From Plazaster borealis (Eukaryota > Echinodermata > Asteroidea > Forcipulatida > Labidiasteridae): a stretch of DNA of 64,000 nt. Made by a program: the position numbers and the translations under genes. This document shows positions 11,955 through 24,700 of the stretch, in pieces; position 1 is the first letter of the stretch; each line of letters begins with the position of its first letter. The DNA lies in the NCBI GenBank assembly GCA_021014325.1, contig CM037463.1, forward strand, positions 1,302,001-1,366,000, read 5' to 3'. A model generated the notes under the pieces. The model was not told where the DNA came from and searched no databases. It was given only the letters and a program-made list of their open reading frames with translations.

Positions 11955-12343
11955 TAAAGGTATTATACAGGATTGGTAAGGTTAAAAAACATCATTGTTT
12001 AAATTTAGTCTGAAAGCTAACTGAATTTGACGTTCATACGAGAACCATTTTTTGTGTGAAATATTTTCCTCTGAAATGAAGTCCTAATCAAGAAACCTGT
12101 ATCTTAAAACCTAAAATTACGCAACAGCTGATTTTGGTTTTTACAACTAAAATTAAGGACAATGTGTTTACATGCTGAAAATTGTACATGGTTTTTTCAC
12201 TTTTTTTCTCCTGACTCAAACAACGGATTAAGCCCAAATTTTCACATGTTTTTTAATTTCATGTACATGGTTGATCACACTAAACATGAACACTGTCTGC
12301 GACTATTTTGTCAGCTCTACCAATCCTGTATAAAACCTTTAAT
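11955..12343. mobile_element. TTAA-type MITE family C, copy 1
   Basis: The left end aaaggtattatacaggattg and the right end caatcctgtataaaaccttt are inverted repeats. The interior holds tgtttacatgctgaaaattg and ggattaagcccaaattttca. This is a sister of family B, sharing the core in reverse. Other copies are at 27248 and 61190. Confidence 0.65.
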
Positions 12344-12656
12344 GGAAGCAAACTGAGGCTAGATGGGAAAGTAGTCGGAGTCCTTTTTCGCATATTGAGA
12401 TTCAGTGTTCATTATTATTAATGCACATGGGGGACATGACAAGATGGTGACGGCATGAAGAAGGGCTTTTAACCACAGATCCCTGAATTACTGTAAGGCT
12501 ACCGTAAATTGAGTTGTAGCTTCTTATTGATGTTTCCCTCGTGATTAACTCAATAGGTACATCGGATAAGTAGTCATCATTTAAAGACGGAGTCTGTGGA
12601 ATCATGTGAATTGATTCACTAAAGGAATATAACAAGAGACAGATTGAAACAACATC

Positions 12657-12756
12657 ATGGCATCCCAGAGTCCTTGTCACTCAGTATCAAGTATAAGATC
12701 GTGGACTTTATTACTGATTGCTGGAGTTTACCTTACAGCCTTCATTCCAGTCTCAG
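12657..12756 (+). CDS. Gene 2 exon 1: start and signal peptide
   Basis: ATG at 12657 opens MASQSPCHSV and a hydrophobic core WTLLLIAGVYLTAFIPVSG, typical of a secretory signal. The donor gttagt follows in phase 1. The upstream sequence in frame does not continue a better open frame. Confidence 0.75.
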
Positions 12757-15700
12757 GTTAGTCAATCATTTATTACCGATTTTAAACAAAACAAACCACT
12801 TTTTTATTCTCTTCTAAACTCTTAGTACGACCCTGTATGTTTCCCTGTATTTATTGTTTTCTTTCTTTCTTCATTTCGAACACTTGTAAGTTTGCAGCCT
12901 ACTCATTGGATGTGTCGCCATTTCACGTGGGTCTTATTAACTCAATTATACCTTTATAGCTTTCACTTTACTTTCAAGTTAACCTTTTTGTGGTTAATTT
13001 TGTCCATTTTTCAAAACGGTAATGAGCATTAAAGTTTCACAGGTGTCTGTTTCTGTGTTGGTTTTGTTTTTGTTTTTTAAGGGGACGGGGTTTCGAGAAA
13101 ATAGAATCAGCTGTTGCAAACTGCCTACCAAACAAAAGATAAATGACAACACAACACAACAGGCTTAAACAGGCATACTTGTTGTTTATGTGCGTTGTGT
13201 TGTCATTTAGCCTTCAAGAAAGACATTTCACCAAAAATACACTTTAAAAAAATTAATTTTGCACACTCCTATCGTATTAATATATTTGGTTTGCAGTAAC
13301 ACCATGTGTGTTTCTACTTGCCAGGTAGAGTTTGTTCTTAGAGAACTGTCTTGCTTAATTCTACTACCGCGGAGTAGATTGTTCGGGTGTTCGGGAGACT
13401 TCTCAGTTCTGAAAAGAACTGTCCTGTTTATTAACTATTACCTGGGCGGAAGGTATAGAAATAGGCTGGGACTACTATCGTATTGTATTGTATTTCTGCC
13501 AAGATCTTTAAACTGACATATTTTCATTGTCAATTTTATGTAGTTTTCATTGTTATGTTATAAATGAGCAACAATATGTAGTTGCCTGTGTGTCATGGCC
13601 GAGCGGTTAAGATCACCGAACTCAAGCTTTGGTGTTTTTGATCAGGTTCGAGTCCCAGTCGTGTGTTTGTGTCCTTGAGCAAAATGCTTTACCATAATCG
13701 CTTTGTCCTTTGGATGGGACATTAAGCCGTAGGTCCTGTGTACTAGGATTGGTAGTGCATGTAAATCGTGGAAGAGTAGGAGTTAACCCCGGTGTTTCTG
13801 GTTCACATAGCAAGCACCCTTGTTTACAGGTTTCCTCAGGCTTGAGAGCTACAGTGATTAAGTTCACTTATGAGGTTTCATTACCAAAAATGTATCATAA
13901 TAATAATAATAATTGAATTGTGTTTTGACATTTTCTTTTCAGATTCTCAACCTGTCACAGAGCCTCATTGCCTAGCACTAGATAATCTTATTGATCATAT
14001 TCTACGCAGCATGAGATCTTTGCCTGCAGCTACAGTCATCTGTGCTAAGATTCCTGGCTGTACTGGCATCAGATGCTCCTTCAGCATCCTGGTAAGACTG
14101 TGATAACTTTTAAGTTTTCTTTCTGTTCATAGTATTTATGCAGTGTAGCTTGGGGGTGGGGGGGGGGGGTGGGTCAGTGCCCCGGGCGCCACCATAGGGC
14201 AGAACCAAAACTAGGGTAACATTTAAGGGGGGCACAAGAGGGTGCATCATTTTTTCTATGGGGGGGGGCGCTTCTTGCCAATCAAAACTGTAGTTACTGT
14301 TTGCATTTTTCCTAAAACAAGTCCCTTTTCGATGCTCTCTTTATGTCATTTACTATTTTTTTGAAAGATAACCTGCCCTCGAAAAAAAAGAAATATACAT
14401 TGTCTGCGTATAATGAAAAAAATTGTTGAAAAAACACTGTAACTACTACATAAAAGCTCATAAAACATAACTTTTTATTCAGGTAATTTTAAATCTCAAA
14501 AGTACAGATTTCAAATGGGGTGGGGCACGGACGTCAATTCGGGGGGGGGGGGCACATGCCCCTCTTAGTAACGCCACTGCAATAGCGAGGCGCAAAATTG
14601 ACCAAGGGGGTTTTGGGGGTGTTTTTTGGTAAGCTTTGGTTGGGTGGGTGTGAGCTGTCATTATTGCTAATATCTCAAAATAATGCAAAGATTTTCAAAG
14701 ACAAAGTGAGTATACAGGTGCCATCCTCTCACCGTGCCCCCGGGCGCCATGAACCCTAGTTATGCATCGATGTCCCTCATTTGATGATCTTGCTTTGAAT
14801 AGGTGCATTTAACAAGAATTTACAATGATTTTTTGTTTGTAATATTTCTTTTACAATAAGGAAGATATGCATACCCATAAGTATAGGTCTAAAAAAAAAT
14901 TCTTCATAAATGCAGGTTTCTTAAACACAGCCAAAACTCTCAATGGTTTTAATACTAGTGTAAGCGAAGACTCTGGCTTCAAAAGAACATCTGTTGAAGC
15001 GAATCTTGGCTTACATCAGATTGATTGCCCTAAAAACCACACTTGCAAAAAGCTCACACCTCCAAATACTGATTTCCAGATGACTAGAAATATGAACAAA
15101 ATATTGTGGAATTGTGAAACTGACTTAGAATAAGATTCATATTCAAATTTCAAAGTTTAATCTTTTTTATGAGGGTCGCCCATAACATGGGCTACAAGAA
15201 AAGGGAGGAAGGCATACAGAAACATAACAAGAGAAAATCAGAAAGTAGATTATACCTAAGCTATTTTATTTATTTATTTTTATTTCTTGCATTGCCTGCA
15301 AGGTTCTTCCACTGAATATAATACCAATGTGCTAATTCAATATAATTTTTCCAGGCACCTTTGGTCTTCCAATTTTTATTTAAATTTTATTTATTTAAAA
15401 AAAAAAACCCGAAACATTATTGTGGGATAGTGAGTTTGCACATGATGGGTCTTCTCTCCGGAAAGATCTTTCCCAAGATAATTATACTGTTTCTACTGTC
15501 CTTTGTTTTGCTGGCATGTTAATCCAGAAGTCGCAGGTTCAAATCCCGCTCTAGTAATTTTTCTTTGTTCAACCCAAAATTATTTAAAATTTACCCAGTC
15601 AATTTCCCTTGTGGTTTATTACTTGATATTTTAAATAAAAAAGTTGCATCCCCTTAAGGTGATCCCTCTGCTGCCGCTTCCCAGTTTGTATCATAAACTT

Positions 15701-18700
15701 GGGTGTGATCCCTGGCTATACCATAGTTACGGGTTGTATGGCTTCTGACTGCCACCCTGAACAAAGATAATGACAAAACGGGTAGACGCCAACGTTAGAG
15801 CTTGATAGCTCAGGTGGTAGGGCGCCGGCATGTTAAACCAGAGGTCACAGGTTCAAGTCCCACTCTAGTCAAAAAAAATTTGTTCAACCCAAATTGTCCT
15901 CAGTTTCTCTTTCAAGACAGCATTGTGTAGCTTTTATATTGTTGTTTCTTTGTTTGTTTGCTTGTTACTTCTCTCATCTATTTACCACCTGGTGTTATTT
16001 AGCTTACTTGTCATTATTGTTTGTTAATTGTTCTCCAGTTGTCTTCCTTTCTCTGCACCTTGAACATCTATTTAAGATTGATTTGGCGCATAACAAATAT
16101 TGATGATTATGAGTATATTTTTTAAAATTCGACCAATCATTTCTGAAAAGCTTAACAAACTTACCATGAAGTGGGAGTAAATCAGAATGGAAGTAAAAAA
16201 AAATGTCGAGCCTCTCGACAAATCGACTGTCCGATAGCCCGGGACAAGGTGAAATTTTGATAGCCTTTATGGGGTTGTTCAAATGTAATTCATTTGACAT
16301 TTAGATGACTTTAAAAGAGATCTTACAAATGCTGAAGGATATTTATATTTCTTAGTGGGCGGCTAAATTAAGACTGCATCCTGGTCTTTCAGCAGTTGAG
16401 GTCAACCTGAAGGCCATTTGATATCTGTGTCACATATTTCTCTTTTCTGAAGTCATATGTCTATTTTGATTTTTGATGTCATTATTTTAAAGTCTATCCT
16501 TTCCTTTATTGTCATGCTTTTAAAATGTGAAAGGGAAGCTATAATCCACTTGCCTACCTTATGAAAATAAAAAAATCAATAATTTTTTTTTTTTACAATT
16601 TAACATTGGGGGGTTGCTCAGTATTTTCTAACTTCAGTTTATCTGTCATGTATTTCAGAACAAAATATTTTAAAACATTTTTTGCTTAGAGACTGTCAAA
16701 ATCGGACAGTCGCTGTACATGTGTGACACAATCACCATGGGGAATGACAAAAACTAAATCATTACACTGTACTCCACAGCAAACCTTAAGGTGAACAGGG
16801 ATAATGCGTCACTGGAAACCTATTTTAGGCTTTTGCTTAATGAAGTAATTTCCTATTTCAGTCGGTCTCCTAGAAACATTTCTCTACTGGGCTAAATCAA
16901 CCACTTCCTCTCTTTAAAATGGCGGCTGTGTATGATTCGTACGACACAGAACAACTCTTTAAATCAAAACAAGGATCTGTACTTGTGAAATGGATTTTTA
17001 TTATAAATCTAGATTTACAGCAATGTGTTCAAAATCACTGAGGAGTTTTAATGTTTCAAACATTTCGTTTTCCGACAACAGAAATTTGAACAAAAAATGT
17101 TCCACAACCTATATCCATTCTTGCACATTATGCAAACAAAAGTTAGGGCTGTCATTTTTTTTAACGCAAAACTGATTTGTTACTGTTGCTTGTTTGAATG
17201 CAGCTCTTCTATCTAACCAATTGCTGGTGATTTTGTTTTGAATAAAAAAGACAAATACAAAACAATATCCAGACTTCAGTTCAGAATTAATATCTTAATC
17301 TAAAGAATTTGTAATAAGAGCGGGGCTTTTTATTTATTTATTTTTATTTTTTTATTTTTCTGGTTTATTGATTTACTGCACTGGCGGCCAAGCAGGCTGA
17401 AAAATACATTTACAAATCGAACTTATTCTTATAGGAAAACATAGAATATATATAATTAGATTAAGAATAACTAGAACACTGCGCATGCAGCCTCTGGATT
17501 AATGTGCCGTACTTAAAGGATTTCTGAAAATTCAAAGCCAACACGGTCCCCTTTAGTTCAACAGGTTCACCTATAGCTTTACGTACAATTACTTTTCAGA
17601 AACCTTGGCAATTAACCTTAAACTCCAATTGCTATTCCTGATCCCAAGTTGTAATGGTCATTATCTCGTTAACTCCAGGGCCAGAATATAGGTATGAGCT
17701 TAAGGATGTACCCATGTGCCTCCCCAGCCCAGATGAGAATTCGTATTTTCATTCCTTCAAGTGGCATCAACTTTAGTCAGATGATTACACATGGAACTAC
17801 TATTGCTTTACCTGGTAAGATTGATCCATTCTACTTAGGATACACTTTTAAAATGGTGGGAGGGGCGAGTTTCAAAGTCATAATACAACACTTCCATGTG
17901 CCACAAAAATGCCCTAGTCTCATCATTTGTTATGGAGTAATTATGTTTTAATATCTTGGTAGAAAGGGGGCAGAATAAGTACCTTTTCAAAGGTGAGGGG
18001 GTGGGGGAAATGGTCCCCCTTCATCTGTGGATGCTGACTTTAACTCAGATTTTTTTAAAGTTTCGGGCCATTTCTGATTATTTGGTCTTCTGCCATAAAA
18101 CTAACAATTTATTCAAATCTTTACAACAAGCTTAGGTTTTTTTTTCTCTGATTCTAAAAACAAATTCAATACAATGTTGTTGCTTTTTGTTTCACCAAAT
18201 CACTCTAAAAATATGAAGTCCCAAGTATCTTCTTCCACTTCTCCAGGATTCCAGTACAGTCCCTTCCCAGGAATTAAGGTCCAAGCCCAGGTTGCCGTCC
18301 ATTTTGACAAGGTACCTGAGGGACTTCGCATTGGGGTAAGATTTTTGGAACCTACTTTTATTGATCTGCTCATAACAAAATAGTTACAACACATTTAAAT
18401 TTGGATGCAAAAAATTGGAGGAAAGTAATTGGAATTATGTTAATTTCATCAAATTTTTACTATTTTTAGCTGAACTTTTTAACTTATTTATCCATGTTGA
18501 CTGGTTTGGTCTACCCTGGATAACAAGAGGAAATAAATTAATACAAAAGTTAATATGTTAACTTGTTAACTTTAAGGTTTAATTGATTGTATTTTTAGAT
18601 GCAACATTTGATTTATTTTTCGTTTGACTGAGTAGGCTTACCCTTGGTAATACATTAATAGACGAATCAAATTACCCTTTTGGATGATATTCTTTTTCTG

Positions 18701-21700
18701 CAATGTTGATTAATTTGTCAGTGATTCAAACTCTTAGTTTTTAACAACTCCATTTATCAATCTTAAGAAAGATAAACAAAGTTTCTTCAACATTTTCTAA
18801 GCAACTTAAAGCATACTTAAAGGCACTTTACAATTGGTTAATTACTTAAAATGTATATTAGCATAAAAACTTACTTGGTAATGAGCAACAGAGAGCTGTT
18901 GATAGTATAAAACATTGTAGGAAACGACTCCCTCTGAAGTAACGTAGTTTTTGAGAAAGAGGTAATTTCTCACTAGAATATATGAATCTGAGAAAGACTT
19001 CAGGCCTGAAGCCTTTCTCAGGCATCTGAAAGCACACAAATTTGTGCAACAAGGGTGTTTTTTCTTTCATTAGTTTCTTGTAACTTCGATGACCAATTGA
19101 GCTCAAATTTTTACAGGTTTGTTACTTATGCATTGGGATACACCTAGTGAGATTATTGGGATCTGTCAATTACCAAAAGTATAGACTACCTTTAACACGT
19201 TGACTGCCGCCTACGAGTATATTCGTAGTAACAGGTGTAAAGGATTCTGCCACTACGAGTATACTCGTAGAGAATGAAATGCTTTTGTATAGTGATTTGA
19301 ATACACTGGCATCACTGAGAACGCAACGAATACGCTTCTGGCAGTGGTGAGCACACATCGTTAGAATTTGTATGCTACAACATGTAGACAAAAAAAAAAT
19401 ACCTATTTGGTATGCACGCATGCGCACCACACTTGGATGCTTGGCAAATGGGAACGCCCCTGCGAATTTATGAACGGCAGTCAACGTGTTAAAGGTCAAT
19501 CTGTCCTGATAAAGTGTTTGTTTCTTGTTGTTTTTTTAATTTTCCTTCTAGATATGGTTCCAAGCAAGAGGTTTTGGCACAGGAATCAACTGGCCAGTTC
19601 TACCTGATTATACTGTAGTGTTCCCACCTTGCTCAACAGGTTAGATTCTTATCAGCTCAGCTAAACCAAAATTCACTTAATTGAGACTAAAAAACCTATC
19701 GTGTTGTGTCGTGGCCGAGGGCTTAAGAGCACCAGACTCAAGCTCTGTTGTTTCTGATCAGCAGAGTGTGGGTTCGAGTCCCGGTTGTGGCACTTGTGTC
19801 CTTTAGCAAGATACTTTACCATAATTGCTTTGTCCTTTGGATGGGACATTAAGCCATAGGTCCTGTGTACTAGAATTGGTAGTGCACGTAAAGGAACCCA
19901 GAACACTTATAATGAAAGACTAAGGGTTTACCCCGGTGTTTCTGGTTCACATAACAAGCACCCTTGTTTACGGGTTTCCTCAGGCTTGCGAGCTACAGTG
20001 ATTAAGTTCACTTATTAGGCATCCTTGGTTTTATTACCAGAAATATATAATAATAATAATAATACAAATAATAAACCAATTCTCTCAAGTGCAATTATAA
20101 ATCACATCCTCATTAGGAGGGGCAAGTTTCGATCGGGTAAAAGTAGATTGAAATTGGAATAGTTTGGATGATAATGACCGAGCAACACCAACAAAGGTAA
20201 TTGTCGTTGTTAACTACATGGTTACAATGTTCATACTTTCAGATGAAAAGGTGGCATAAGGTGTAACAAATTACTTTGTCCTATTGATATTTTTAATGGA
20301 TACATATTTAAAAGGCAGGTCCAGAATTTCACAATGTCTAACATGAATTCTTGCTCAATGTAGTTCTCATGGGCTTCTTGGAGCTAAATGAACTTCCCCT
20401 GTGAAAGTCTCACATGTATTTTCAACATTTTTTTTACCACTTTGGTCCAACATACATTGCTTTAATGCATGAAAGATACAAACTCGCTCACTTTAAAGGG
20501 TCAAATGTTCAACTACGTGTTTGACTTGCTCTATTACGGCCCAGCTGTTATTGCTATCAATCGCCCGCACACAGTTTTGCTTTAGAAAAGTGCAAATAAA
20601 ATCAGCTTAGAAAGGGAACCCTTGGAAATGCAAACCCATCTCCCTACCACCTCTTGTATTCTTATTCATGGTAAAAAATCTCTTTGTTTTGTTCCTAGCA
20701 ATTCCAGCAACCGTGCCCCCTCCTACCAGTCAGTGTGGTAAGATGGATGCCCTGATAGCTAGCATAACAACCCCTCCTGGCTTCACCTGTAGTCTCTTCC
20801 CAGACTGTCTTGGTTTCCATTGCTTCGGATCCATCAATGCCATCATCCTGGTTCGTTACTTCTTTGTCATGAGAAATCAAATTCTGTTTGGAAATACTTT
20901 TCCATATCTGTATCTGTATCTTTACCCGTACAATCACCCATAGGGTTGTTGCCATACATGGTCAGAGTCAGGTGTGCAGTAGTTTCATATTTGGGTGGGC
21001 CTTTGAAGATAGATTTTCCATGTTTAGGTACCATGTTTTTGTACCATGTGATTTTATCTACTTTCAATGAGTAGAATTCATCTGCTTGCTTCTTAAAGGC
21101 ACTGGACACATTTGGTAATTGTCAAAGACCAGTATTCTCACTTGGTGTATCACAACATATGCATCAAATAACAAACCTGTGAAAATTTGCACTCAATTGG
21201 TCATAGATGCTGCAAGAAAATAATGCAAGAAAATACACCCTTGTTGCACAAATTTGTGTGCTTTCAGATGCCTGAAAAAGGCTTCAGGCCTGAAGTCTTT
21301 CTCAGATTCAAATATTTTAGTGAGAAATTACCTCTTTCTCAAAAACTAGTCGTTTCTCACAATGTTTTATACTATCAACAGCTCTCTGTTGCTTGTTACC
21401 AAGTAAGTTTTTATGCTAATATATATTTTGAGTAATTACCAAACGTGTACGATACCTTTAAAGAACTTGTTCTGTTAAACATCTACTGTCCAAAATAGAT
21501 ACAAAGGTATCACATATTGATTATACAAAGTCTTCTTTAATTTGCTTTGAGCAACAAATATGGGCTCTTTTGCAAGAGGAGTTGAACGTGTGCAAACTAT
21601 AAAGGATCGGATTGAATATGAATAGATTGGATTGAATTTAAAATGATAATGAAGTTATTGAATTTTATTTTTTCCAGACTTATTCTGTCAAAATAAACAG

Positions 21701-24700
21701 TCTTCTGTATTTGCTGATAAGCAATGAATATTGACACTTTTGCAAGAGGAGTTGAACATTTAGAAAATGGCCAGATTGGACTGAGTTGAAAATATGAATA
21801 CAATTTTGAGTTTTTGTTTCCTTCAGACTTATTCGGTGAACATCTCTTTAACAATCAACAATTGCGACCAGCCTGTATCCTATACAGTAGCACTCACTAA
21901 TCCTGGGACTCCATTAATATGGCAACACACATTCTATCACAGTGACACTGTGCCAGTGCGTAAGTACAGTACAATTAGGCGCCATTGTAAGCCAAGGGTT
22001 TCCGGATTGGGGATTATTGATTCAGTGGCGTAACCAGGGGACCCCCCCCCCACATACTCAGAACCCTTGCCTTGCCCCCCCCCCAAATGAGATCGAAAAT
22101 ATGCAAAAATGAATGGTTTGATACAATAAATAGCCCCCCCCCCCAAAAAGATAAAATAATAATACTAAAAATGATGTCTTTGCCTCTGCTTGCCTCCCCC
22201 CCAATGAAAATGCCAGGTTACACCACTGCATTGATTATTTGCATGATAAAATAGCATAGAAATAGACCTCGTTGCGTTGACCGCCATCGCTGAGGTAAAA
22301 AAATGGAAGTGTGCGAGCACCACGCAAAACTCTCAGCCAATGGTAGGTCTTCATTGACCTCAGTGAGGGCGCTGTTTGAGCCTGTGATGTCACAGGCAAG
22401 GGGTCTCTACAACCAGGAGAACGCTGTGGTTGAACTTCATCTATGTTTGCTAATGCTAGTACCTCCTGTATGTTAGCAATGGACACAAAATATCAGTGGC
22501 CAAATTTTAATGAATTGCTTAAAATTAGAAAATTATTGCTTTATCAATTCTCTACTTAATCAAAATAAGCAGGATACCAGTCACATATTGTACATGTGAT
22601 AGCCGTGTTTTGGTAAGCATGATTTTGTTTTGCTTAGCTACTTCCTGTGTTTAAGCAGTTCTATGAAATTGCCCTGGTCACATAAGCATATGCCAATCTG
22701 TACCGAACAACCAATGAGAAAGCTGCAATTTACGGCGCAGCCAAAAATTGCTGGGAGCCCGGATTTCCTCAATGGGGACTTGCACATGACATTGATGTAG
22801 TAGGCATTCTCTAGGTTCAAAAGGTCCAATGTTTAACAGCCCTAATGCTTAGAGGAATTACAAATGCACATCATTGGCCGACAGCTCTCATTGACCCATT
22901 GGACCAACGTCACATGCAGCCACTGTCTGCCACCCTTGCCATTTTGGAAGGCAAATTGCATGCAAAAAAAAGTATAAGCTTGTAAACGCCACGTTGCCTA
23001 GACTGTGCACTACTCTGTACAACAAACGAGGACATTAACTCCCAATGGCGCAACAGCATTATTCACGTGATGACGTCTGGACCCAAATTCATAGAGCTGC
23101 TTAAGCATGAAAAGTAGCTAAGCGCAACAAAATTTTGCTTACCAGAATAAGGTTAGCAGCCAAACTACCATGTCACGTGAACAATTTGTGGCTGGTATCC
23201 TGCTCATCTCTGCTTAGCAGAAAATTGTTAGGCAATAATTTCTGCTTGAAATTAAGGCCAAATGAGTTGGGTCAATACACTTTGCCAGTTTCCATTGTTT
23301 GTCCTCAGTTATGATGTTGTCAAGGAGTCAACTGAAAATTTCATTGTGAAAAGATACCATCAGGACATCAGTATATCCCATTTAGGACAGTTTAGGTTTT
23401 ACATATTTGAGCAATAGATACTTAAAAGTATTTCACTGTTAATTATTAGTTAAAAAATGAAGAAGAAAAACAAAGTTTTCCTGTTGTGAATTTATTTGAG
23501 AAAACAATTATGACAAATTGTACTTTGTTTTGTTTTTGTACAGTAGCATCATTCCCAGGGCGAACAAAGGCCAATCTTACGGTCTTAATGAGACATGTCA
23601 TTCCAGAAGGTTACATTGAAACCTCAGTAAGTAATTATTATATTATATAGGATTTGAGGCATTGCATAGTGAGGTATCAATATACATTTGGTTTGTGGGA
23701 ACACCATGTGTATATCTACTTGCTAGGTAGATTTTGTTCTTTGAGAACTTGTCTTGCTTATTATTCTACTGCCGCAGAGTAGAATATTCGGAATTCGGGA
23801 GACTTCTCAGTTCTTAAATCTACTTGCTAGGTAGATTTTGTTCTTTGAGAACTTGTCTTGCTTATCATTCTACTGCCGCAGAGTAGAAAATTCGGAATTC
23901 GGGAGACTTCTCAGTTCTGAAAAGAACTGTCCTTATTAACTACTACCTGGGCGGGAGGTAGGCAATCGGGCGGGACTACTACTTTTGCTATGTGAATCGG
24001 GGGGACTTCTCATTAATAACTACACTGCTTCGGATTGAGTCTAAGTAGGTCTCAATGTTTCGACTAGCTTGCTCTAGTCATCGTCAGGAGACTGTTATTT
24101 AATAATTATTATATTATCGGCACATTTATCGGACCAACTAGGAATATATTACCCATTCTATTCCCACCAGACCAACTAGGAATTTAGTACCATTCCATCC
24201 CCATCAGAATGTAAGCCCAACTATAGGAATGTCTACCCATTCCATCCCTGTCAGAATAACTAGGAATGCACTTCCCATTCCATCCCCATCAGACTAACTA
24301 GAAATATAATACATGCATGGAGGAAGGCTATTCCTTCCTCCATGATACATGTGTCATCACGTCGTGCCAAAAATGTGGATATCTTATCAAAAGGCCTCCA
24401 GATCAGACATGACATTTAAACAAGTAAACAACCAATCTGGGAACATATTTGACATTTAATAGATACTAATTTTGCATCGGGGATAAAGAACATAATTTGT
24501 TTTACCCTTAAACACTGATGTGTATTAAGCACTGTAAACTCAGTACTTTCATAAGTTCTGTGAACAAAATCCACAGGCAATCCAATCTAACATTCAAACT
24601 CACTTTAGCTTTCACAAATGTTACTAATTTATTTTATGAGGGTGTGTACTTTTGTGCATTGTTTGCCTATTTCTATTACCAAAATGCACCATAGTGACTC

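Larger units (their letters stand above)
5551..12656. other. Intergenic region between genes 1 and 2
   Basis: About 7.1 kb with no gene I can support. It contains a family A fragment near 5935-6050, tandem family A copies at 7682-8088, a 54-bp minisatellite at 8300-8870, a tRNA-derived SINE at 10270-10600, a second SINE-like stretch near 11330-11530, a TA-flanked MITE at 11537-11670 and a TTAA-type MITE at 11955-12343. The stretches 6050-7680 and 8950-10260 show nothing recognisable apart from short random frames. The promoter and 5' UTR of gene 2 should lie just before 12657. Confidence 0.6.

Noticed and set aside
13588..13670. Leu/Ser-type tRNA gene
   Set aside because: Head of a SINE: no acceptor-stem pairing, and the same body and AAT tail follow in other copies.
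15796..15872. tRNA gene with good A and B boxes
   Set aside because: The ends do not pair as an acceptor stem, and the same head with the same downstream body recurs at 57.1 kb, so it is a SINE.
17683..17684. Alternative acceptor for gene 2 exon 3
   Set aside because: It keeps the frame but shortens the exon by two residues and breaks the match in spacing with exon 7; still possible as a minor form.
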